56,337 nucleotides of DNA, from positions 1 through 56,337 of the forward strand of contig NZ_SZYE01000005.1 of the NCBI RefSeq assembly GCF_005239125.1, given 5' to 3'. This document shows positions 33,728-45,985 of the stretch, piece by piece. Under the pieces are notes generated by a model, which ran no database searches, had not been told where the DNA came from, and saw only the letters and a list, made by a program, of their open reading frames with translations. This DNA is from Cellulomonas hominis. GTDB lineage: Bacteria; Actinomycetota; Actinomycetes; Actinomycetales; Cellulomonadaceae. How positions within the stretch are numbered: the first letter of the stretch is position 1; each line of letters opens with the position of its first letter. Made by a program: the position numbers and the translations under genes.

Positions 33728-35064
33728 TCATGGAGACGCTCCCGGACATCCCGCGGGTCCTCACGGGCATCGCGGAGTGGGCGGCGTGCCTGATGTACGT
33801 GCTGCTGCGCAGGCGCCGGCTCCCGGTCCGCCGGCTGGTGCTGGTCGCGGGGATCGCGCTCGGCGTGCTGGTCGGGGTGCAGGAGCTCGCGGACAGGCTC
33901 CCGCTGTCCCTGTGGTCGCTGGGCATGGCCACGGCGGTGGCCGCGATGTTCGCGTTCATCGTGACGGCCGCGCGGGTGTCGGCCCGGGACGCGGGGTACT
34001 TCGCCGCCCGCGCGCTGGTGCTGGCCGAGCTGGTCGCGGCCGCGCACTGGCAGATGCACTGCTTCTTCTTCCTGCCCGAGGACCGGCCGGGCGTCGGGTG
34101 GCAGGTCGCGTTCGGCGTGGTGATGTACGCGGCGTCGTTCGTGCTGGTGTACCTGATCGAGACCCGGCACTTCCGCCCGGCGCAGCCCCTGGAGGTGTCG
34201 TACGGCGAGCTCGCCTCGGCGGTGGCGATCGCGCTGGTGACGTTCTTCATGAGCAACATCAGCTTCCTGAACGCGAACACGCCGTTCAGCGGGCGGCTCG
34301 GGCTGGAGATCTTCTACATCCGCACGCTGGTCGACCTGTGCGGGTTCGTCGCGCTGTACGCGCAGCAGGGGCAGCGGCTGCAGCTCCGCGCACGGGCCGA
34401 CGTGAAGGCGGTCGACGAGATGCTGCGCCGGCAGCACGAGCAGTACCTGCAGTCCAAGCGGAGCATCGAGGTCGTCGACCGGAAGTACCACGACCTCAAG
34501 CACCAGATCGCGGTGATCCGGGCCGAGGGCGACGAGCGCAAGCGGGCGTCGTACCTGGACGACCTGGAGGCCAGCGTGTCGGGGTACGCCGCGCAGGCGC
34601 GCACCGGCAACGGGGTGCTGGACGTCATCCTCACGTCCAAGAGCCTGGAGTGCGCCGAGAAGGGCGTCGACCTCACGTACGTGGCGGACGGCGCGACGAT
34701 CGACTTCATGTCGGCCATGGACGTGTCCGCGGTGTTCGGCAACGCCCTGGACAACGCGATCGACGCGGTGATGGCGGTGCCGGACCCGGAGAAGCGGCTG
34801 ATCAAGGTCGCGCTCTACGCCACCGGCGGGTTCGTGCTGGCGACGTTCGAGAACTACTTCGCGGGCACCCTGAAGACGGAGGACGGCGCGATCGTGACCC
34901 GGCGCGCGGACCGCGACCGGCACGGGTACGGGCTGAAGTCGATCCGGTACACGGCGGAGAAGTACGGCGGGTCGATGACGGTGAGCGCGGAGGACAGCTG
35001 GTTCGCGCTGCGCATCCTGCTGCCGGTCCCGGCGGCCAGCCGGCCGGAGGCGCTCGCGCGCTGA
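33724..35064 (+). CDS. GHKL-type sensor histidine kinase (AgrC-like)
   Basis: A 446-residue kinase, GTG 33724 overlapping the regulator's stop; ATG 33730 is an alternative. Six membrane helices fill about residues 1-215. A coiled coil (ADVKAVDEMLRRQHEQYLQSKRSIEVVDRKYHDLKHQIAVIR) holds the likely phosphorylated His in HDLKHQ. The HATPase domain (about 320-430) has NALDNAIDAV (N box) and HGYGLKSIRYTAEKYGG (G box). The class senses peptides or small molecules through its membrane part. No pheromone precursor gene was found beside it. Confidence 0.9.
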   Translation: MIMETLPDIPRVLTGIAEWAACLMYVLLRRRRLPVRRLVLVAGIALGVLVGVQELADRLPLSLWSLGMATAVAAMFAFIVTAARVSARDAGYFAARALVLAELVAAAHWQMHCFFFLPEDRPGVGWQVAFGVVMYAASFVLVYLIETRHFRPAQPLEVSYGELASAVAIALVTFFMSNISFLNANTPFSGRLGLEIFYIRTLVDLCGFVALYAQQGQRLQLRARADVKAVDEMLRRQHEQYLQSKRSIEVVDRKYHDLKHQIAVIRAEGDERKRASYLDDLEASVSGYAAQARTGNGVLDVILTSKSLECAEKGVDLTYVADGATIDFMSAMDVSAVFGNALDNAIDAVMAVPDPEKRLIKVALYATGGFVLATFENYFAGTLKTEDGAIVTRRADRDRHGYGLKSIRYTAEKYGGSMTVSAEDSWFALRILLPVPAASRPEALAR

Positions 35065-35068
35065 GCGC

Positions 35069-39137
<4,069 letters not shown>

Positions 39138-39141
39138 CGCA

Positions 39142-39195
39142 CCACCCCGCCCGCGCAGGCGGACCCGCCGTCAGGCGGACCCGGCCGCGGGGTGG
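39142..39195 (+). terminator. Stem with internal 16-bp direct repeat after the GH3 lipoprotein gene
   Basis: Arms CCACCCCGC (39142-39150) and GCGGGGTGG (39187-39195) enclose two tandem copies of CAGGCGGACCCG, 16 bp apart. It could attenuate transcription into the small lipoprotein gene. Confidence 0.5.
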
Positions 39196-39228
39196 GCCCG
39201 CGGCCAGCACCCACCAAGGAGCACAGAA

Positions 39229-39648
39229 GTGAAGCGCAACAAGGCCCTGACCTCCGCCCTCGGCGTCGTGGTCGCCCTCACCGGCGTCTTCGGCCTCACC
39301 GCCTGCGGCAGCGACGACGGGGGCAGCAGCACCAGCTCGTCCTCGGGCGAGCAGGCGGCGTCCGAGTCGGACATCGCCGAGGACCTCGAGAACGCCCGCA
39401 CCGCCGTCGCCGACGCGCTGGCCGAGGACGACTCCTGGGCCCAGATCATGCTCGCGAGCGACGTCTCGGCGCCGACCGTCAAGTACGGCCTGCTCGTGGT
39501 GCCCTACACCGCCTCCGAGGCGGCCTCCCGCATCCAGGGGACCGTCAACATCGAGGACGGCAAGTACACGATCGACGGCGACTCCGCCGAGACCGGCCAG
39601 ACCTGGCAGATCGACCAGGACGGCACCATCACCGAGGTCACCGAGTAG
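39229..39648 (+). CDS. Small lipoprotein, function unknown
   Basis: A 139-residue lipoprotein from GTG 39229 with AAGGAG upstream. Signal peptide and lipobox LTAC (Cys26) precede a Ser-rich linker (GGSSTSSSSGEQAAS) and a domain of about 95 residues (DIAEDLENARTAVADALAEDDSWAQIMLASDVSAPTVKYGLLVVPYTAS...VTE), rich in Asp and Glu. The family is not recognised. Its place between two GH3 proteins suggests a role at the same outer membrane-face site, for example ligand binding or sensing. Confidence 0.8.
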   Translation: MKRNKALTSALGVVVALTGVFGLTACGSDDGGSSTSSSSGEQAASESDIAEDLENARTAVADALAEDDSWAQIMLASDVSAPTVKYGLLVVPYTASEAASRIQGTVNIEDGKYTIDGDSAETGQTWQIDQDGTITEVTE

Positions 39649-39664
39649 CCGCCCCGCCCGCCCG

Positions 39665-39692
39665 GCGCCCGGCCCCCGCGGGGGCCGGGCGC
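39665..39692 (+). terminator. Perfect 28-bp GC palindrome
   Basis: GCGCCCGGCCCCCG (39665-39678) is followed directly by its reverse complement (39679-39692). The stem, 17 nt after the lipoprotein stop, should terminate transcription, and the next promoter lies 23 bp on. There is no T-run, as usual here. Confidence 0.75.
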
Positions 39693-39714
39693 GGACCGGG
39701 TCCGCGGCGCGTGA

Positions 39715-39746
39715 CAGTCCGTGCCGCGAAACCGACTGATCGTGCA
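39715..39746 (+). promoter_or_regulatory. LytTR-type element 3
   Basis: Half-sites CAGTCCGTGCC (39715-39725) and CTGATCGTGCA (39736-39746), 21 bp apart. A TAGCCT -10-like box is centred near 39780, so the element ends about 31 bp before it, just upstream of the -35 region. That is a normal place for a LytTR activator. Confidence 0.65.
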
Positions 39747-39813
39747 GCCGCGCCGGACGGCCCCGATCGGCGCACCTAGCCTGATCGCCGGTCAGCACTC
39801 GAGGAGGAATGCA

Positions 39814-42807
39814 GTGAACGCCAGGGCGAAGAACGCCGATCGTGCGAAGAGGCCGATGTCGAACAAGAAGTACCTGTGGATCTGGGTGCCGGTGCTCTCG
39901 CTGGTCACCGTGGTCGCCGTGGTCGCGAACATCGCGCTCGTGGTCGCCGGCGGCTGGGTCGCCTCCCAGTTCGGCTCGGGCACGTACGAGTTCACGAACG
40001 CCGAGGAGTCGGCCGACTGGGACACCGAGTACTACAGCGCGGACTTCGACAGCATCGACGACGTCGACGCCGCCGCGAAGGAGCTCGTCGAGGAGATCTC
40101 CGGCGCGGGCATCGTCCTGGCGAAGAACCAGGGCGCCGCGCTGCCCCTGGCGGCCGGGTCCAGCGTGACCATGCTCGGCCGCGCGGCCGCGGACCCCGTG
40201 TTCGGCGGCTCCGGCTCCGGCTCGGTGGACACCAACTCGGCCGTGAACGCGCGCCAGGGCCTGGAGAACGCCGGCTTCACCGTGAACGACGCCGTGTACG
40301 GCGCGATCGAGGCGTACGCCGCCGAGAACCCTCGCGGCCACATCGAGATGGACAACCCGGGCGCGTCCAGCTACTACATCGGCGAGATGCCGGTCGACGG
40401 CTACGAGGCGCAGTCCTCGACGTTCGGCGACTACGCCGACGCCGCGGTCGTCTACATCGGCCGCCCCGGTGGCGAGGGCGGCGACCTGACCCGCGACATG
40501 TCCGACTGGGACGACAACGCGGAGCCCGGCCAGCACCAGCTCGAGCTGAACAAGGACGAGAAGGACCTGATCGAGCTCGCCAAGGCGAGCTTCGACACGG
40601 TCGTCGTCGTCGTGAACTCCTCGACCACCGTCGAGATGGGCGACCTGCAGGCGGACACCGGGGTCGACGCGATCCTGCTCGCCGGCTCCCCGGGCGCCAC
40701 CGGCCTGAACGCCGTGGGCACCATCCTGTCCGGCGAGGTGAACCCGTCCGGCCGCACCTCGGACCTGTGGGCCGCGGACTTCACCGCGGACCCGACCTTC
40801 GCGAACTTCGGCGGGTTCCTCTACGACGGGCTGTCGGTGTCGTACCCGGTGTCCGCGGTCGAGACCGCGACGTCGAACGCGACCGTCACCGACGAGGCGC
40901 CGTTCGTGAACTACGCCGAGGGCATCTACTTCGGCTACCGCTACTACGAGACCGCCGCGGCCGAGGGCTTCCTCGACTACGACGAGGCCGTCGTCTACCC
41001 GTTCGGCTACGGCCTGTCGTACACCGACTTCGCCTGGACCGTCACCGGCACCCAGGCCGGCGAGGTGGACGGCACCATCGCCGTGACGGTCGACGTGACC
41101 AACACCGGCACCGTCGCGGGCAAGGACGTCGTCGAGCTCTACTACACCGCGCCGTACACCCCGGGCGGCATCGAGAAGTCCGAGGTCGTCCTCGGCGACT
41201 TCGCCAAGACCGGCGTCATCGAGCCGGGCGCCAGCGAGTCCGTGACCCTGGAGCTGCCGGTCGAGGACATGGCGTCCTACGACTACGCGGGCGAGCAGGC
41301 GTACGTCCTCGAGGCCGGCGACTACACGATCTCGGTGCGCACCGACTCGCACACGGTCGCCGCGGGCACCGAGCCGATCACCTACACCGTCGACTCCGAC
41401 GTCGTGTACTCCGGCGAGAACCACCGCTCGACCGACCTGGCCGAGGTCACCAACCAGTTCGACGACGTCTCGGCGCAGTTCAGCACCGAGCCGGGGGACG
41501 GCGCGATCGTGCCGATGTCCCGCGCGGACTTCGCCGGCACCTTCCCGACCGCGCCGACCGGCGACCAGCTCGTCGCGAGCGACGCCGTCGCCGAGGGCTT
41601 CGCGGCCTGGGACGTCGACGCCGAGGCGGACGCCTTCGACGGCGACATGCCCACGACCGGTGCGAGCACCGAGCTGTCGCTGATCGACCTGCGCGGTCTG
41701 CCCAAGGACGACCCGCAGTGGGACGAGCTCCTCGACTCGCTGAGCGTCGGCGACATGACCGACATGCTGCTGAACGGCGCGTACCAGACCGCCGCGATCG
41801 GCTCCATCGGCAAGCCGCAGACCACCGAGCCCGACGGCCCGGCCGGCTTCTCGTCCTTCATCAACTCGTCGATCAACGGCGTGGCCTACCCGTCCGAGTT
41901 CCTCATCGCGCAGACGTGGGACGTGGACCTGGGCCGCGCGATGGGCGAGATGCTCGGCAACGAGGCGATGTTCAAGGACATCAACGGCTGGTACGCCCCG
42001 GCGGCCAACCTGCACCGCTCGCCGTTCGCGGGCCGCAACTTCGAGTACTACTCGGAGGACCCGTTCCTGTCCGGCCTGATGATGACCTCGGTCGCCGACG
42101 GCGCGGCGGAGAAGGGCGTCTACACCACGCTCAAGCACTTCGCGCTGAACGACCAGGAGACCAACCGGGTCAACAACGGCATCGCCACCTGGGCGACCGA
42201 GCAGACGATCCGCGAGATCTACCTCAAGCCGTTCGAGATGGCCGTCAAGAACATCTCGATGGAGGTCCCGTACCTCGCCGACGACGAGGGCACGATCGAG
42301 ACGACCACGGTCGGCGCGACCGCGATCATGAGCTCGTTCAACCGCATCGGCGCGACCTGGGCCGGCGGCTCCGAGGCGCTGATGACGGACGTGCTGCGCG
42401 GGGAGTGGGGCTTCGAGGGCTTCGCCATCTCGGACTTCAACCTCTACCCGTACATGAACCCGAACCAGTCGATCAGCGCGGGCACCGACCTGACCCTGAC
42501 CTTCCAGCCGTCGAAGTCCCTCGCGGACACCTCCTCGGCCAAGGCGGTGTCGGACATCCGCGAGGCGACCCACAACATCCTGTTCACCGTCGCGAACTCC
42601 AACGCGATGAACGGGCTGGCGCCGGGGGCGACGGTCTCCTACACGCCCCCCACCTGGGTCTACATCCAGATCGGCGCGTCCGTCCTGGTCGGCCTGCTGG
42701 TCGTGGCCGGCGCGCTGATGGTGACCCGGCGCGTCATCCGGCACCGGAGGACCGCCGAGCCGGCAGCGCCGCAGGGCGACGCCGAGCCGGTCTCCGCGGG
42801 GCACTGA
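39814..42807 (+). CDS. Domain-permuted GH3 protein with a membrane helix at each end
   Basis: A 997-residue protein from GTG 39814 (GAGGAGG 6 nt upstream; ATG 39856 is an alternative). A basic head and a membrane helix (IWVPVLSLVTVVAVVANIALVVAGG) come first. Then comes the GH3 alpha/beta sandwich (about 75-400: GAGIVLAKNQGAALPLAAGSSVTMLGRAA), an Fn3-like domain (about 405-525: VYPFGYGLSYTDFAW...) and only then the (beta/alpha)8 domain (about 630-900: FNRIGATWAGG...GFEGFAISDF, nucleophile Asp874). A second helix (IQIGASVLVGLLVVAGALMVTRRV) ends it. This is the reverse of the usual GH3 order. Both ends would be cytoplasmic and the enzyme outside. Confidence 0.88.
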   Translation: MNARAKNADRAKRPMSNKKYLWIWVPVLSLVTVVAVVANIALVVAGGWVASQFGSGTYEFTNAEESADWDTEYYSADFDSIDDVDAAAKELVEEISGAGIVLAKNQGAALPLAAGSSVTMLGRAAADPVFGGSGSGSVDTNSAVNARQGLENAGFTVNDAVYGAIEAYAAENPRGHIEMDNPGASSYYIGEMPVDGYEAQSSTFGDYADAAVVYIGRPGGEGGDLTRDMSDWDDNAEPGQHQLELNKDEKDLIELAKASFDTVVVVVNSSTTVEMGDLQADTGVDAILLAGSPGATGLNAVGTILSGEVNPSGRTSDLWAADFTADPTFANFGGFLYDGLSVSYPVSAVETATSNATVTDEAPFVNYAEGIYFGYRYYETAAAEGFLDYDEAVVYPFGYGLSYTDFAWTVTGTQAGEVDGTIAVTVDVTNTGTVAGKDVVELYYTAPYTPGGIEKSEVVLGDFAKTGVIEPGASESVTLELPVEDMASYDYAGEQAYVLEAGDYTISVRTDSHTVAAGTEPITYTVDSDVVYSGENHRSTDLAEVTNQFDDVSAQFSTEPGDGAIVPMSRADFAGTFPTAPTGDQLVASDAVAEGFAAWDVDAEADAFDGDMPTTGASTELSLIDLRGLPKDDPQWDELLDSLSVGDMTDMLLNGAYQTAAIGSIGKPQTTEPDGPAGFSSFINSSINGVAYPSEFLIAQTWDVDLGRAMGEMLGNEAMFKDINGWYAPAANLHRSPFAGRNFEYYSEDPFLSGLMMTSVADGAAEKGVYTTLKHFALNDQETNRVNNGIATWATEQTIREIYLKPFEMAVKNISMEVPYLADDEGTIETTTVGATAIMSSFNRIGATWAGGSEALMTDVLRGEWGFEGFAISDFNLYPYMNPNQSISAGTDLTLTFQPSKSLADTSSAKAVSDIREATHNILFTVANSNAMNGLAPGATVSYTPPTWVYIQIGASVLVGLLVVAGALMVTRRVIRHRRTAEPAAPQGDAEPVSAGH

Positions 42808-42822
42808 CCCGCGCAGACGCCC

Positions 42823-42859
42823 CGCCGGGCCGGCAGTGCCCACCACTGCCGGCCCGGCG
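42823..42859 (+). terminator. 16-bp perfect stem-loop
   Basis: CGCCGGGCCGGCAGTG (42823-42838), a 5-nt loop CCCAC, then its complement (42844-42859). It lies 15 nt after the permuted GH3 stop. It is strong enough to terminate or to lower expression of the next GH3, GtrA and GT2 genes. Confidence 0.8.
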
Positions 42860-42918
42860 GCCGGGGCCGCACAGGCCCCGTCGAACCGCAGCCACCGCGC
42901 ACCACCGCCGAGGACGTC

Positions 42919-45321
42919 ATGATCGAGAACCTGACCCTGCTGGAGAAGGCCGCCCTGCTGACCGGCAAGACGGTCTGGGAGACCCACGACCTGCCGCGGC
43001 ACGGCGTGCGGTCGCTCTGGCTGGCGGACGGGCCGCACGGGGTGCGCAAGCAGACCGGCGCCGCGGACCACCTCGGCATCGCCGAGTCCCAGCCCGCGAC
43101 CTGCTTCCCGACCGCCGCGGCGGTCGCGAACACCTGGGACCCGGAGCTGGCCGAGGAGGTCGGGCGGGCGCTGGGCGCGGAGGCCGCCGCCCAGGACGTC
43201 GACGTGCTGCTGGGCCCGGGCCTGAACATCAAGCGCTCCCCGCTGGGCGGGCGGAACTTCGAGTACTTCTCCGAGGACCCGCTGCTGGCCGGGCGGATGG
43301 CCGCCGGGTACGTGCGCGGGATCCAGTCGGCCGGGGTGGCGGCCTGCCCGAAGCACTACGCGGCGAACTCCCAGGAGCTGCGCCGGATGGCGTCGGACTC
43401 CGTGGTGGACGAGCGGACGCTGCGGGAGATCTACCTGACCGCGTTCGGCATCGTGGTCGAGACCGCGCGGCCGCGGACGATCATGTCGTCCTACAACCTG
43501 GTCAACGGCACGTACGCCCACGAGGACCCGTTCCTGCTCGGCACCGTGCTGCGGGACGAGTGGGGCTTCGACGGCGCGGTCGTGTCCGACTGGGGCGGCT
43601 CGAACGACATCGTGGCGGCCGCGGCCGCCGGCGGGACGCTGGAGATGCCCGCCGCCGGACTGGACTCCGTGCGGCAGCTCGTCGCCGCCGTGCGCGACGG
43701 CCGCCTGGCCGAGGCCGACCTGGACGCCCGGGCGGCCGAGGTGCTCCGCCTGGTGGCGGACGCCCGCGAGCCCGGGACGGCTGCGCCCGTCGACGAGGCC
43801 GCGCACCACGCGCTCGCCCGCCGCGTGGCCGCCCGCGCCGCCGTCCTGCTGAAGAACGAGGACGCGATCCTGCCGCTGGCCGCGGGGACCCGCGTCGCCG
43901 TGATCGGCGACTTCGCGCGCACCCCCCGCTACCAGGGTGCCGGCTCCTCGGCCGTGAACCCCACCCGGCTCGACTCGGTCCTGGACGTGATCGGCTCCTC
44001 GGGCCTCGAGATGACGTCGTTCGCCGCCGGGTTCCGGCGCAACGGGACCCCCGACGCCGCGCTCCGCGCCGAGGCCGTCGAGGCCGCCCGCGGCGCCGAC
44101 GTCGCCCTGCTGTTCCTGGGCCTGGACGAGATCGCCGAGTCCGAGGGGCTGGACCGGGCCACCCTCGCCCTGCACGCCGCGCAGACCGAGCTGCTCGAGG
44201 CGGTCGCCGCCGTCAACCCGCGCACCGTGGTGGTGCTGTCGGCGGGCGGCGTGGTCGAGATGCCCTGGCTCGCCTCGGCGCGGGCGCTGGTGCACGGCTA
44301 CCTGTCCGGCCAGGCGGGCGCGGGCGCGCTGCTCGACGTGCTGACCGGCGCGGTGAACCCCGCCGGGCGGCTGGCCGAGACCGTGCCGGTGCGGCTGTCG
44401 GACACCCCGACGGCGGACACCTTCCCGGGGCAGCAGCGGACCGCGGAGTACCGCGAGGGCCTGTTCGTCGGCTACCGGTACTACACGACCGCCGGGGTGC
44501 CGGTGACGTTCCCGTTCGGGTTCGGGCTGTCGTACACGACCTTCGCGTACTCGGGCCTGACCGCGACGGAGGAGTCCGCGACGGTGACCGTGACCAACAC
44601 CGGTGCCGTCGCGGGCTCCGACGTGGTGCAGGTGTACGTGCGGCGCGAGACGCCGGGTGTGCACCGCCCGGACCGCACGCTCGCCGGGTTCGCCCGGGTC
44701 GAGCTCGCGCCGGGGGAGTCCGCCACCGTGACCGTCCCGCTGGGCGACGCCGCGTTCCGGCACTGGGGCCTCCGGACCCGTTCCTGGGAGGTCGAGCGCG
44801 GCACGTGGACCGTGCTGGCCGGTGCGAACGTCGCGGACCTGCCCCTCACGGCGGCGATCGAGGTCGCCGGGACGGTCCCGGCCAGCCACGACGACCCGGC
44901 GCCGGCCCGGTACCGGACCGGCGACGTGCGGCACGTGCCCGACGCCGACTTCGCGGCCCTGCTCGGCCGGCCGGTCCCGGCCGCGTCGTGGTCCGGGCCG
45001 CTGGGGGTCAACGACGCGCTGGGGCGGATGCAGACCGCGCGCAGCCCGCTGGCCCGGCTCGCGTACCGCGTGCTCGCGCTGCTGCGTGACCGCGCGGACC
45101 GCAAGGGCAAGCCGGACCTGAACATCCTGTTCCTGCTCAACATGCCGTTCCGGGCCATCGGGAAGATGACCAACGGCATGGTCAGCGCCGAGATGGTCGA
45201 CGGCATCGTCCGCATCGTCAACGGCCACTTCTTCGCCGGCGCCGGCGCCACGATCCGCGGGTTCGTCCGCAACCGCCGCGCCAACCGCACCACCGCGCGC
45301 CGGCTGCGCGGCGACGCCTGA
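42919..45321 (+). CDS. GH3-family glycosidase, cytoplasmic, with C-terminal extension
   Basis: An 800-residue enzyme with normal domain order and no signal peptide. The (beta/alpha)8 domain runs 1-300 (GPGLNIKRSPLGGRNFEYFSEDP, KHYAANSQE, nucleophile Asp224 in VVSDWGG). The sandwich domain (about 305-515) has LLKNEDAILPL and acid/base candidate Glu409 in ESEGLDR. Fn3-like domain about 535-660. A C-terminal extension of about 130 residues includes ILFLLNMPFRAIGKMTNGMVSAEMVDGIVRIVNGHFFAGAGATI, partly hydrophobic, which may bind membrane. It is followed by GtrA 25 nt on. Confidence 0.9.
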   Translation: MIENLTLLEKAALLTGKTVWETHDLPRHGVRSLWLADGPHGVRKQTGAADHLGIAESQPATCFPTAAAVANTWDPELAEEVGRALGAEAAAQDVDVLLGPGLNIKRSPLGGRNFEYFSEDPLLAGRMAAGYVRGIQSAGVAACPKHYAANSQELRRMASDSVVDERTLREIYLTAFGIVVETARPRTIMSSYNLVNGTYAHEDPFLLGTVLRDEWGFDGAVVSDWGGSNDIVAAAAAGGTLEMPAAGLDSVRQLVAAVRDGRLAEADLDARAAEVLRLVADAREPGTAAPVDEAAHHALARRVAARAAVLLKNEDAILPLAAGTRVAVIGDFARTPRYQGAGSSAVNPTRLDSVLDVIGSSGLEMTSFAAGFRRNGTPDAALRAEAVEAARGADVALLFLGLDEIAESEGLDRATLALHAAQTELLEAVAAVNPRTVVVLSAGGVVEMPWLASARALVHGYLSGQAGAGALLDVLTGAVNPAGRLAETVPVRLSDTPTADTFPGQQRTAEYREGLFVGYRYYTTAGVPVTFPFGFGLSYTTFAYSGLTATEESATVTVTNTGAVAGSDVVQVYVRRETPGVHRPDRTLAGFARVELAPGESATVTVPLGDAAFRHWGLRTRSWEVERGTWTVLAGANVADLPLTAAIEVAGTVPASHDDPAPARYRTGDVRHVPDADFAALLGRPVPAASWSGPLGVNDALGRMQTARSPLARLAYRVLALLRDRADRKGKPDLNILFLLNMPFRAIGKMTNGMVSAEMVDGIVRIVNGHFFAGAGATIRGFVRNRRANRTTARRLRGDA

Positions 45322-45346
45322 CCTCCCGGAAGAGAGACCCGCTCGC

Positions 45347-45985
45347 ATGTTCACCCGTCTCAAGGACGCCTGGGGCCGCTTCGCCACCGCGCGTCCGGGC
45401 GTCGCCCAGTTCGTCGTGTTCCTCGTGCTCAGCAACGGCATCACCGTGCTGCAGCTCGCCCTCATGCCGCTCATCAAGTGGCTGTTCGGGATGACGTCGC
45501 TGGTCGACACGTCGTTCCAGGTCTGGCCGATCGGCTCGAACCCGGACGGCTCGCAGTACTTCGTGTTCGACTACGCGGCCGGCGCCCTGCCGGCAGGCGG
45601 CGGCGGCCTGGCATACTTCTTGGCCGTGCAGATCACCCTGCTGATCGCGCAGGTGATCAACTTCTTCGCTCAGCGCAGCATCACCTTCAAGTCGAACTCC
45701 TCGGTCGTGAAGGCGGCCAGCTGGTACGCCATCGCGTACGTCGTGATCACCCTGATCGCCGCCGCGCTCCAGGGGCTCTACAAGGCGCCGATCTACGACC
45801 TGTTCATCGACACCTGGGGGATGGGCGGCACCGGCGAGACCCTCGCCGACTTCGTCACGATGATCATCAACGCGGCGATCTCGTTCTGGGTGTTCTTCCC
45901 GATCTTCAAGGTCATCTTCAAGCAGGTGCCCGAGGAGGCGGTCCCGGCCGCCGCCGCGGACGCCACGGAGGTGCGCTCGGCGTGA
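45347..45985 (+). CDS. GtrA-family membrane protein
   Basis: A 212-residue protein with four membrane helices: FVVFLVLSNGITVLQLALMPLI, YFLAVQITLLIAQVINFFAQRSITF, YAIAYVVITLIAAALQGLY and FVTMIINAAISFWVFFPIFKVIF. NFFAQRSITFK is the usual GtrA motif. GtrA proteins are thought to flip undecaprenyl-linked sugars made by a partner glycosyltransferase. A loop of about 40 residues between helices 1 and 2 is longer than usual. Its stop overlaps the GT2 start (GTGA), a classic GtrA/GT2 pair. Confidence 0.88.
   Translation: MFTRLKDAWGRFATARPGVAQFVVFLVLSNGITVLQLALMPLIKWLFGMTSLVDTSFQVWPIGSNPDGSQYFVFDYAAGALPAGGGGLAYFLAVQITLLIAQVINFFAQRSITFKSNSSVVKAASWYAIAYVVITLIAAALQGLYKAPIYDLFIDTWGMGGTGETLADFVTMIINAAISFWVFFPIFKVIFKQVPEEAVPAAAADATEVRSA

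Noticed and set aside
39876-45089. A 1,700-codon plus-strand frame overlapping the GH3 genes
   Set aside because: It is a shifted-frame shadow rich in Arg and Gly, without any motif or plausible start signal.
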